Shown: positions 44,092-51,915 of the stretch, one piece after another
How positions within the stretch are numbered: position 1 is the stretch's first letter
Layout: each line of letters begins with the position of its first letter
NCBI RefSeq assembly: GCF_014274685.1
Contig: NZ_CP060393.1
Location: forward strand, 434,001 to 498,000
Reading direction: 5' to 3'
Origin: Edaphobacter sp. 4G125
Lineage (GTDB): Bacteria; Acidobacteriota; Terriglobia; Terriglobales; Acidobacteriaceae
DNA length: 64,000 nt
Program-made: the position numbers and the translations under genes
The notes under the pieces: model-generated
What the model saw: the letters and a program-made list of their open reading frames with translations, nothing else
Told to the model about the DNA's origin: nothing
The model's database searches: none

Positions 44092-45369
44092 ATGGCGAAA
44101 GAGAAACAAGAACGGACCCCTCAGATACTGGCGACGCAGGAGCATGGCCCAGCAGTTGTCATTAACCGAAGAGCCTCAGACCGACTGCGTGCCGGACATC
44201 TCTGGGTCTACCGGTCAGATGTCACTGCGCTTGTGCCGCCGCAAGGAGCGGAAGAACCTGCTGCCGGATCTCTGGTGACCGTGGCCGATGGCCGTGGTAT
44301 TCCGCTTGGATCAGGTTTATATAGTTCAGCCTCGCAGATTGCGGTCCGCATGGTGAGTACAGAGCCACAGCTTGGCCGCGAGGCATATCTCCGCGATGTA
44401 CACAGCAGAATTAAGGCAGCGCTTGCCCTGCGCAAAGAGATTGCTCCTGAATCGGCTACAAATAACTCCCACCGGCTGATCTTTGCCGAGGCCGACGGAT
44501 TGCCGGGCATCATTGTGGACCGTTACAACGATCTTGTGATCGTGCAGCTTCTCACCCAGGGAACGGCCCAGGCGGATCTTCGTGCTGTACTAGGCGAAAC
44601 TCTCCGAGAAGATCTTGGTGCTGCCGTGAAGATGATTGTCGAGCGGCCTGATCCGAAGATTCGCGAGCTGGAAGAACTTGCGCTGCCACCTGCAGAACCA
44701 CTCTACGGAGGTACAGCGGCAGAGCCTGTGACGATCTTTACGATGAATGGAATGCGCTTCCACTATGATGCTTCTGCCGGACAGAAGACCGGAGCATTCC
44801 TTGATCAACGCGTAAACTACGCTGCTGCCGCCGAGCATGCGCATGGAGTGGCGCTGGATGTCTGCACTTATCAGGGAGGATTTGCGCTGCACCTGGCACG
44901 AAACTGTGAGCGTGTTACTGGAGTGGATGTGAGCCGTGCGGCGCTTGAAGTTGCCGATCGCAATCTCGCGCTCAATTCAGGTCTACATGCAACGGTCGAT
45001 TGGATCGAGGCCGATGCATTCGAGCTTTTGCGCGAATATGATGCAACCGGGCAGCGGTTCGACACGATCGTGCTCGACCCCCCGGCCTTCGCAAAGTCTA
45101 AACGAGCCGTGGATGGGGCGCTGCGCGGATATAAGGAGATGAACCTTCGCGCGATGAAGATGCTGCAGTCAGGCGGAACGCTTGTTACGTGTTCGTGCTC
45201 ACATCACGTCGGACGCGAAGAGTTTCTGGGAGTCGTCGCGGCAGCGGCTTCGGATGCACGGCGGCGAGTCCAGGTGCTGGAGGTACGAGGGGCGGCGCCC
45301 GATCATCCAGAGATTGTTACGTTGCCTGAGACAGCATATCTGAAGTGCATCATCTGCCGGGTTAGTTGA
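44092..45369 (+). CDS. RlmI-like class I SAM-dependent rRNA methyltransferase
   Basis: 425 residues: an N-terminal PUA-like RNA-binding domain (about 20-110, RRASDRLRAGHLWVYRSDV), a central domain (RLIFAEADGLPGIIVDRYND) and a Rossmann methyltransferase. Methyltransferase marks are QKTGAFLDQR, DVCTYQGGFALHLA, the catalytic DPPAFAKSK and CSCSHHV, as in RlmI, which makes 5-methylcytosine in 23S rRNA. The orthologous target position cannot be proven. The N-terminus up to residue 20 is poorly conserved and the ribosome-binding site is weak. Confidence 0.9.
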   Translation: MAKEKQERTPQILATQEHGPAVVINRRASDRLRAGHLWVYRSDVTALVPPQGAEEPAAGSLVTVADGRGIPLGSGLYSSASQIAVRMVSTEPQLGREAYLRDVHSRIKAALALRKEIAPESATNNSHRLIFAEADGLPGIIVDRYNDLVIVQLLTQGTAQADLRAVLGETLREDLGAAVKMIVERPDPKIRELEELALPPAEPLYGGTAAEPVTIFTMNGMRFHYDASAGQKTGAFLDQRVNYAAAAEHAHGVALDVCTYQGGFALHLARNCERVTGVDVSRAALEVADRNLALNSGLHATVDWIEADAFELLREYDATGQRFDTIVLDPPAFAKSKRAVDGALRGYKEMNLRAMKMLQSGGTLVTCSCSHHVGREEFLGVVAAAASDARRRVQVLEVRGAAPDHPEIVTLPETAYLKCIICRVS

Positions 45370-45479
45370 TTCTTACTGGCTACGGAGGTTGGGCAAGCTT
45401 GGATGGATGATCTACTCTGGGCGACGACAGAAGTTCGTTTTTGACCGCGCCGCCTGACGCGCATTTTTGAGGCAAGCAA

Positions 45480-45511
45480 AAAGAGGCCTATAAAAGGGCC
45501 TCTTTGCTTTT
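45480..45511. terminator. Bidirectional terminator between methyltransferase and acetyltransferase
   Basis: AAAGAGGCC (45480-45488) pairs perfectly with GGCCTCTTT (45497-45505), loop of eight bases, followed by GCTTTT; the minus strand also ends in a T-run. It serves both converging genes. Confidence 0.9.
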
Positions 45512-45527
45512 AAGTCGTAAGGTTTTG

Positions 45528-46043
45528 TTAGAAGCGCAGCTCCATAAAAACATTGGCACGCACGTAGGGTGAGGGTCTGGGCGGCAGATGTTTGAAGCCA
45601 AGAGATTCGTACAAGTGAATCGCGTTGGCGAGCTTGCTGTTGGTCTCAAGATAAAGCGAGGTGGCTCCGAGAGCACGACCTTGCTCGATGGTGTACGACA
45701 GCACACGACGTCCGATGCCGCGGCCCTGCCAGAGCTCGTTGACCGCCATCTTTGCAACTTCATAGACACCGGGTGAGATCGGGACAAGAGCGCAACTGCC
45801 GATCGGGATCAGGTCTGCAACAGCAAAGAAGATATGGCCTCCTTTGGTGAGGACATAGCTTTCCGGGTTGCTGAGGATCCGGTTGTCGGATTCCTCCAGG
45901 CCAAAATATTTCTCAATCCAGGCTTCGTTCAAGCGGCGGAATGCCTCTGCATCGCCGGGCCGGAAGGCTCGAAGCTCGATTTTGGGTTCATAGCGCAGGT
46001 TTTCGTTGGAAGGGATGTCAGCGAGGCTAAGGGTCGACGCCAT
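45528..46043 (-). CDS. GNAT family N-acetyltransferase
   Basis: 171 residues from the ATG at 46043, which has GGAG six bases upstream; the open frame extends further to 46112. GNAT motifs are visible: IELRAFRPGDAEAFRRLNEAW at the start, EVAKMAVNELWQGRGIGRRVLSYTIEQG as the acetyl-CoA loop, and TNSKLANAIHLYESLGFK at the end. The substrate is unknown. It is divergent from a LysR gene across a short region that carries a perfect palindrome, so the regulator may control it. Confidence 0.92.
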   Translation of the reverse strand: MASTLSLADIPSNENLRYEPKIELRAFRPGDAEAFRRLNEAWIEKYFGLEESDNRILSNPESYVLTKGGHIFFAVADLIPIGSCALVPISPGVYEVAKMAVNELWQGRGIGRRVLSYTIEQGRALGATSLYLETNSKLANAIHLYESLGFKHLPPRPSPYVRANVFMELRF

Positions 46044-46090
46044 AACGATCTCCTTTATGAGATTCAGCCTAGCGACCGCCCGATCATACG

Positions 46091-46104
46091 TCCAATATAT
46101 TGGA
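46091..46104. promoter_or_regulatory. Perfect 14-base palindrome between GNAT and LysR genes
   Basis: TCCAATA (46091-46097) is the exact inverse of TATTGGA (46098-46104). It lies between the divergent starts at 46043 and 46129, where LysR regulators normally bind. Confidence 0.6.
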
Positions 46105-46128
46105 CATTGCAATTATGATCTATTAAGT

Positions 46129-47097
46129 ATGGATCGCGAAATCGAGTTACGCCATCTGCGGTACTTCGTCGCTGTTGCTGAGGAACTGCACTTTGGCCGT
46201 GCCGCCGAGAGATTGCATCTGGCTCAGCCTCCCCTTTCGCAACAGATCCGCAAGCTGGAAGAGATTCTTGGGTATCCACTTTTTTTGCGGACTTCGCGGG
46301 CGGTGAAGTTGACCGCGGCGGGAGAGGTCTTTCTGGAGCGCGCACGACGCACCCTACGCAATGTCCAGGAAGACATGGAAGAGGCGCGTAGCATTGGGCG
46401 TGGCGATGAAGGTTTTTTGCGGGTCGGGTTTATCGGGTCAGGTATGTTAACCCCGCTGCCTGCGATGCTGGGGCATTACCGGCGTTTATATCCTCGGGTC
46501 CAGCTTCAGCTTTCGGAGAATTACACGGCGGGCATCGGGCAGTCGCTCAATCGCGGGACCCTGGATGCTGGATTTTTACGCGATGGTGGTTCGATAGAAG
46601 GGCTGCGTCTGGAGGCGCTGTTTTCTGAGCCGTTTGTTGCTGTTTTGCCGAGTAGCCATCGCCTGGCAGACCACAAGTTGATCTCGGCTGCTGATCTTCG
46701 CGATGAGCCATTTGTCTTCTTCAGTCCAACGGCGGGTGCGTTGGCGTATGAGAAGCCAATCTCGTTATGCGAAGAACATGGGTTCCGTCCCCGGGTGGTG
46801 CAAGAGGCCCCGCAATGGCTGACGATCCTGCGACTGGTCGGCGCAGGGCTGGGCGTCACGATTGCTCCGGAGTGTGTGAAACAGATTGCGGGAGAAAACG
46901 TCGTCTGCCTGAATTTGCGCGGTGCGAAGGTGATGAGCGATATCGAGCTTGCCTATCGGAAACACGAAGACCGCGCTGTTGTAGGAGCGTTTGCTGCGGT
47001 TGCGCGCGCGAGTTTTCGCAACGCGGTTCACGAAGAAACTGGCCTCAATATGCAGGCTAGCCGAGAAATAGCTTCTCGACGTCGAGCCAGTCGTTGA
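46129..47097 (+). CDS. LysR family transcriptional regulator
   Basis: 322 residues from ATG 46129. The N-terminal HTH is textbook: IELRHLRYFVAVAEELHFGRAAERLHLAQPPLSQQIRKLEEILGYPLFLRTSRAVKLT. The ligand domain follows (about 90-300), with FLRVGFIGSG and a second half around FFSPTAGALAYEKPISLC. Co-inducer unknown; relatives control aromatic catabolism (BenM/CatR-like). Its 3' end overlaps the convergent nucleotidase gene by 41 bases. Confidence 0.94.
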   Translation: MDREIELRHLRYFVAVAEELHFGRAAERLHLAQPPLSQQIRKLEEILGYPLFLRTSRAVKLTAAGEVFLERARRTLRNVQEDMEEARSIGRGDEGFLRVGFIGSGMLTPLPAMLGHYRRLYPRVQLQLSENYTAGIGQSLNRGTLDAGFLRDGGSIEGLRLEALFSEPFVAVLPSSHRLADHKLISAADLRDEPFVFFSPTAGALAYEKPISLCEEHGFRPRVVQEAPQWLTILRLVGAGLGVTIAPECVKQIAGENVVCLNLRGAKVMSDIELAYRKHEDRAVVGAFAAVARASFRNAVHEETGLNMQASREIASRRRASR

Positions 47098-47584
47098 CGC
47101 GGCGATACCCTTTAACGTCGATGTTGTGTGGTGAGGTGAAGAGGATGCCTTCTCCCTTGAAGCGGCGCAGCTGTCGCGGGTTGTCGTCAATGAGGAAGTC
47201 GGCGTTGAGGATACTCTTGTCGCCACAGTAGACGATATGCGACGGAAGAATGAAGGGAAAGTGACGTTCGAGCCAACGGAACTTCTGATGGAACGAGGTG
47301 GGAACCTCCATCGCGGCAGTGGCAATAAAGACTTCATAGTCTTGTTGCAGTCGGCGCATGACTCGCTGGGATTCCGGCATAACGGAGAGGTTTTCGAAGA
47401 AGTCGGCAGAGGATAGATAGCCGAGCAGTGTGTTGTGCCGATCAAAGGAGACGACATCCCAGAGCGCCTTGCCTTGCAGGTCGTCGAGTGAGAGCTGATC
47501 TTCGTGGTCTCGGTTATAGCGGCGCAGATGCTCAGCAAGAGCGTCTGCCATGACCTCATCCATATCAACGCAGATACGTTTCAC
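47057..47584 (-). CDS. 5'(3')-deoxyribonucleotidase-like HAD phosphatase (NT5C type)
   Basis: 175 residues from a GTG at 47584 that overlaps the upstream stop as GTGA; the open frame goes further but loses the family N-terminus. The HAD motif is VDMDEVMAD (D7, D9), and the NT5C blocks LPEYLSSADFFENLSVMPESQRVMRRL-like, DDNPRQLRRFKG and ILFTSPHN follow. It should dephosphorylate deoxynucleotides or a related small substrate. It is coupled to the zinc-ribbon gene. Confidence 0.86.
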   Translation of the reverse strand: MKRICVDMDEVMADALAEHLRRYNRDHEDQLSLDDLQGKALWDVVSFDRHNTLLGYLSSADFFENLSVMPESQRVMRRLQQDYEVFIATAAMEVPTSFHQKFRWLERHFPFILPSHIVYCGDKSILNADFLIDDNPRQLRRFKGEGILFTSPHNIDVKGYRRVNDWLDVEKLFLG

Positions 47585-48366
47585 AGGGTGGCTCTCACAA
47601 TCGAAGCTGCAATGCTCTCCTGACGTTCGGCAGGCTTCTTTTGTGGGGCATCTCGAGCGGGGTCCCAATAGAGCAAGCGTCCGCAGCTTTCGCAGGTCAG
47701 CATCAGTTCATGGTTGCTGCGGTCGCGTAGATCGTTCCAGGGCTGCGGCCGAACGACCATCTGGCATGCAGAACATTTGTGGTCGACTCCTTCAGCAAGT
47801 GCAGTGCCACGCGATTTTGCGATTCGGTCGTACATTAATAATGAGTTTTCGCCGATCTGCGGTCGCAGTTCGGCTCGCTTCGCATTTGTTTCTGCAAGGA
47901 GGGCTTTGTTGCGGTCCAGAGCCTCTGTGGTACGAGTGGTTTCGTCAGCGTGACGGCGCGCGAGGTTGGCGATGGTTTCTTCGGTCGTCTGCTTTGCGGT
48001 TTCCAGCCCCTCGGTTCGCTCCATACTTTCAAGCTCGGCGTCTTCAAGACGGCTGACTTCCTTCTCAGAAAAGGAGATCTCGTGTTCGAGAGCCGCGGCC
48101 TGGGCGGTTGTGGTCACGACATCCATCTGTTTTCGCAGGCGGGCGATCTTCTGTTGATGATCCTTGATGTCCAGTTCCTGCTGACGGCGCAGGGTTTCTT
48201 CTTTCGTCAGGTCGCTGAGAATCGAGGCAAGTTTCTTCTTTGCCGCAGCGTGATCCGACGCCAGGGCAGCGACTTGTTTGGGCAACTCAGCCATTTCGTC
48301 GTTCAGGCGGCGGACTTCGAGGTCCAGCCCCTGCAGCGCAATCATCTTTTCAAGATCGGGATGCAT
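47581..48366 (-). CDS. Coiled-coil protein with C4 zinc ribbon (CT398/DUF164-like)
   Basis: 261 residues from the ATG at 48366; upstream codons in the open frame look non-coding. Residues 1 to about 175 are a long antiparallel coiled coil of charged heptads (EVRRLNDEMAELPKQVAAL and so on). The C-terminus is a four-cysteine zinc ribbon, CSACQ near 197 and CESCGR about 30 residues later. This layout matches the CT398/HP0958-like family, which acts as a chaperone or adaptor in several pathways. A short Arg/Lys tail follows. The 3' end overlaps the nucleotidase start by four bases. Confidence 0.87.
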   Translation of the reverse strand: MHPDLEKMIALQGLDLEVRRLNDEMAELPKQVAALASDHAAAKKKLASILSDLTKEETLRRQQELDIKDHQQKIARLRKQMDVVTTTAQAAALEHEISFSEKEVSRLEDAELESMERTEGLETAKQTTEETIANLARRHADETTRTTEALDRNKALLAETNAKRAELRPQIGENSLLMYDRIAKSRGTALAEGVDHKCSACQMVVRPQPWNDLRDRSNHELMLTCESCGRLLYWDPARDAPQKKPAERQESIAASIVRATL

Positions 48367-48635
48367 CCGAAACCTCTTCTTCTGCGGGGTTGCAAAATCC
48401 TGCACAGACGCAGGAACCGCAGGAAATCGCAGTCTAGCATGGCAGCGGAATACGAACCAATTTATGCACATGCAAAGCGTGTCAGACGTTGAGATGGCTG
48501 AAGAATTAGGGAGATAATGGGAGGTATTGCGGGCCGCTTTCCGCCGTGCGTACGTTCCGGCAGCGAGAGCGGCTAATGTTTCACTTGCCCAAGGGGCACA
48601 CTCCTGCACCCATTTCCCTTAGGACTGGTTTGTAT

Positions 48636-50069
48636 ATGCAACTGTGGAATGACTACGAAGGAAGAACGATCGCTGATGCGTATCCGCTGAAAAAACTGGT
48701 TCGGCCTGAGGGTCGTAGCGCCTTTTTTCTGACAACGAATGGGACGGGAACTCCGGCGATGGTGCGATTGATCGAGGCGCACTTCGATGAGTCGGAGATT
48801 CTATCGCGGTGGAAGAAGGTTTCTGAGATCAAGCAGGAAAACCTGGTTGCGATCCGAAAGTACGGCGAGACCGTACTGGACGGCACTCCGCTGGTGTATG
48901 CGGTGATGGAGCCCACGGAGATGAGTCTGGCAGACCTGCTCCAGAACCGCACCATGACCATTGACGAAGCAAAGCAGCTTGCCAACAGTCTGCTTACGGC
49001 GCTCACAGCGCTGCACTCGCGTGGTCTGGTGCATGGGCACATTGAGCCGGTGAATATTCTTGCAGCGGGAGAGACCGTCAAGCTGCGCAGCGATTGCGTA
49101 CGCGAGGCAGCGGAGCCGGATGGAAGCGAGGCAGATATCACCCGCAAGAAGGCCGAAGATACTCATGCAGTCGCGGTGGTGTTGTTGCAGGCATTGACGG
49201 GAAGACGCAATCTTCAGGGATCGGCAACGTTGTTGCCTTCTCCTTTTGATGGAATTATTCGGAATGGCTTGAGCGGTAAATGGGGGCTCAGCGAGATGGC
49301 TGCCGCTCTAGGGCCAGTCGCTCCGGTGCAGGTCGCTGCCGCGGTCCCAGCGCCGCGTCCTACGGAAGTGAAAGAACAGCCGAAGGAAAAGAGCGCGACC
49401 GTAGTCGAGGAGTCGAAAGAGGCGAAGCCCACGAAAGAAGCGCAGGCGAATCTCTTCGAGAAGGCGGAGACAGCTTCTACTGGAAAGGTTGGAGAAAGGA
49501 TCGCTCCCCAGACAGCGAAACCAGCTACGCCGGTATCGCGACCTACTGTTACGCAGGCTCCTGATGTACGACATCGGATTGTGAAGCCGATTGAGGAGGG
49601 CACAAAACGAACAAGACTGATGATTGCTGCTGCCGCAGTAATCCTGCTGTTGGTGTTCTTTGGATGGCGAATGACACGGAGCGAACCTGCTGTGGGAGCC
49701 AGTGAAGATGCGCGAACAGCAGTGGCCACACCGCAGCCGGTTTCGACTACTCCGGCACCAGAGAAGACCTCTGCGGCACGGCCCTTACCGGGAAGAGAGA
49801 TAACATCCGTAGTTCCGGCTTCCGGACGCACTCAGTGGCGAGTGGTGGCCTACACCTACAATCACGAAGCTCAGGCGCAACAGAAGGTCGAAACTCTGAA
49901 AAAGCAACAGCCGTCGCTGAACCCGGAGGTTTTTTCTCCGAACGGACGTGCGCCGTATCTAGTCACCCTTGGCGGGCCCATGACGCGGGAGGATGCCGAG
50001 GTGTTGAAACGAAAGGCTCGCAGCTCCGGATTACCTCGCGATATCTATACCCAAAATTACGATCGCTAA
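48636..50069 (+). CDS. Pseudokinase-transmembrane-SPOR domain protein
   Basis: 477 residues from ATG 48636 (the frame opens at 48546). Residues 1 to about 225 resemble a Ser/Thr kinase fold: the catalytic-loop counterpart reads HGHIEPVNIL (133-142) instead of HRDLKPxNIL, and where DFG is expected there is KLRSDC. The Gly-rich loop and the beta3 lysine are also missing. A Lys/Glu/Pro linker follows, then one membrane helix (about 328-344), a second linker and a SPOR domain (about 400-477; WRVVAYTYNHEAQAQQKVETL). SPOR domains bind denuded peptidoglycan at division sites. The soluble kinase-like part is cytoplasmic. Confidence 0.85.
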   Translation: MQLWNDYEGRTIADAYPLKKLVRPEGRSAFFLTTNGTGTPAMVRLIEAHFDESEILSRWKKVSEIKQENLVAIRKYGETVLDGTPLVYAVMEPTEMSLADLLQNRTMTIDEAKQLANSLLTALTALHSRGLVHGHIEPVNILAAGETVKLRSDCVREAAEPDGSEADITRKKAEDTHAVAVVLLQALTGRRNLQGSATLLPSPFDGIIRNGLSGKWGLSEMAAALGPVAPVQVAAAVPAPRPTEVKEQPKEKSATVVEESKEAKPTKEAQANLFEKAETASTGKVGERIAPQTAKPATPVSRPTVTQAPDVRHRIVKPIEEGTKRTRLMIAAAAVILLLVFFGWRMTRSEPAVGASEDARTAVATPQPVSTTPAPEKTSAARPLPGREITSVVPASGRTQWRVVAYTYNHEAQAQQKVETLKKQQPSLNPEVFSPNGRAPYLVTLGGPMTREDAEVLKRKARSSGLPRDIYTQNYDR

Positions 50070-50085
50070 GTTGTTATTAACGATG

Positions 50086-50116
50086 AGGGTGCAGCTTTCC
50101 TGAAGCTGCACCCTTT
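50086..50116 (+). terminator. Terminator of the pseudokinase-SPOR gene
   Basis: GGGTGCAGCTT (50087-50097) and AAGCTGCACCC (50103-50113) form a perfect 11-pair stem with a five-base loop, followed by TTT. The T-run is short but the stem is strong. Confidence 0.75.
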
Positions 50117-50190
50117 CGTGTGCAAATGCCAAAAAAATCAGCCAGAAACTGAATCAAGAGGCTCTGGAAGGGAATCCAAAACTTCGACCC

Positions 50191-51849
50191 ATGGCCTCCA
50201 CCACATTAGATTTACCAGAGTTACCGGAACCTGTTCAGGAGCACGCTGCTCCCCACGCTATATGGCGTCCGAAGATTAATCCATGGATCGTCGCCATGAC
50301 CGTCACGCTGGCGACCTTTATGGAGGTTCTGGACAGCTCCATCGCCAACGTAGCCCTGCCCCACATTGCGGGCGGCCTTGGAGCGTCGCAGGACGAGGCA
50401 ACCTGGGTACTGACCTCCTACCTGGTCGCAAACGCCGTGATTCTTCCGGCGGGCGCCTACATGACGACCTTTATCGGGCGCAAGCGGTTCTACATGATCT
50501 GCGTCCTGCTATTCGGGATCAGCTCGGCTCTGTGCGGTCTGGCTCCTTCATTGCCGTTACTGGTGTTCTTCCGCATCCTGCAGGGGATCGGGGGAGGCGG
50601 TCTGGCTCCCTCGGAACAGGCTATTCTCGCGGATACGTTTCCGCCGGAGAAACGAGGCCAGGCGTTTGCGATGTATGGTCTTGCGGTCGTCGTTGCTCCA
50701 GCGATCGGACCTACACTCGGCGGATGGATTACTGACAACTACGATTGGCGCTGGATCTTCTTCCTGAATGTTCCTATCTGCCTGCTTTCGCTCTTTTTGA
50801 CATCAAGGATCGTGGAAGATCCGCCGTGGGTGGCCGATCAGGTGAAGGAGTCACAGAAGGGTGGCATCAAGCTCGACTTTCTGGGTTTCGCATTGCTGGG
50901 TATAACCTTCGGCTCGCTGGAGTTCATCCTCGACAAGGGTCAGGAAGACGACTGGTTCGCTTCGCCCTTGATCACCTTCTTTTTTGTCGCGATGGTCATC
51001 GCCTTCGTGCTCATGATCTGGTGGGAGCTGCGGCAGCTGCGAATAGGGCATCGACCCATTATCAATCTAACGCTGTTTAAGCGACGTAATTTTGCCATTG
51101 GCTTCATCCTGATGTTTGTGTTGGGTTTTTCGCTTTATGGCACGACGGTCTTGATTCCCCAGTTTGTGCAGACGTTGCTCGGTTATACAGCTGAACTTGC
51201 AGGCATGGTGCTTTCGCCGGCGGGCTTGATGATGATGGCGATGATGCCGGTCGTCGGATTCCTCTCAAGCAAGGTCGATCCGCGCAAGCTGATGGGCTAC
51301 GGTTTTTTGATGCTCACGTTGTCGCTGATTACGATGCACACGATGGACCTGGGTATCAGCTATCCTCGCCTGGTATTTCTGCGTATCTTCCAGGCCTCGG
51401 GGTTGGCCTTCCTGTTCATTCCGATCAACATGATCGCGTACATCGGGGTGAAACAGTCGGAGAGCAACGACGTCTCCGGCCTCACCAATCTAGCCCGTAA
51501 CATCGGCGGATCATGCGGAACGGCTTTTGTAGCAACTATGTTGACGCGCCTGACTGCGGCGCACGAGACGCACATGATCCGTAATCTGACGCCGGGCAAC
51601 CCGGCCTTTGTCGATCAGGTGAAGAAGCTACGCGGAATGTTCGGCGGCCACGGCGACGGAAATCCCTTCCTCGGCGACGCAGCGCACTCGGCGCAGGCAT
51701 ACATCTACAACCAGCTGCATCGTCAGGCTGGGATGCTGGCATATCTCGACATCATCCAATATATGGCGATCTTCTGCGCCTGCATGCTTCCTCTTCTGTT
51801 CTTTATCCCCAAGCCGCCAAAGGGAATGGGGCCGGGAGCAGGGCACTAA
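50191..51849 (+). CDS. DHA2/EmrB-family drug efflux MFS transporter
   Basis: 552 residues with 14 predicted helices, the DHA2 topology. Signatures: ATFMEVLDSSIANVALPHIAGGLGAS (motif D1-like), WVLTSYLVANAVILPAGAYMTTFIGRKRFY (motif A), RILQGIGGGGLAPSEQAILADTFPPEKRGQAFAMYG (motifs B and C region) and GPTLGGWITDNYDWRWIFFLNVPI. It exports toxic compounds by proton antiport. No EmrA-like adaptor or outer-membrane factor lies next to it. The ribosome-binding site is unremarkable. Confidence 0.93.
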   Translation: MASTTLDLPELPEPVQEHAAPHAIWRPKINPWIVAMTVTLATFMEVLDSSIANVALPHIAGGLGASQDEATWVLTSYLVANAVILPAGAYMTTFIGRKRFYMICVLLFGISSALCGLAPSLPLLVFFRILQGIGGGGLAPSEQAILADTFPPEKRGQAFAMYGLAVVVAPAIGPTLGGWITDNYDWRWIFFLNVPICLLSLFLTSRIVEDPPWVADQVKESQKGGIKLDFLGFALLGITFGSLEFILDKGQEDDWFASPLITFFFVAMVIAFVLMIWWELRQLRIGHRPIINLTLFKRRNFAIGFILMFVLGFSLYGTTVLIPQFVQTLLGYTAELAGMVLSPAGLMMMAMMPVVGFLSSKVDPRKLMGYGFLMLTLSLITMHTMDLGISYPRLVFLRIFQASGLAFLFIPINMIAYIGVKQSESNDVSGLTNLARNIGGSCGTAFVATMLTRLTAAHETHMIRNLTPGNPAFVDQVKKLRGMFGGHGDGNPFLGDAAHSAQAYIYNQLHRQAGMLAYLDIIQYMAIFCACMLPLLFFIPKPPKGMGPGAGH

Positions 51850-51867
51850 GAAAATCTGAATTGACGC

Positions 51868-51898
51868 AAAGGGCGCAGATGAATATCTGCGCCCTTTT
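51868..51898. terminator. Bidirectional terminator between efflux pump and beta-galactosidase
   Basis: AAAGGGCGCAGAT (51868-51880) pairs with ATCTGCGCCCTTT (51885-51897) over a GAAT loop; TTTT follows on the plus strand and the minus strand is equally T-rich. It serves both converging genes. Confidence 0.92.
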
Positions 51899-51915
51899 CT
51901 ATGTGATGAATGGTG

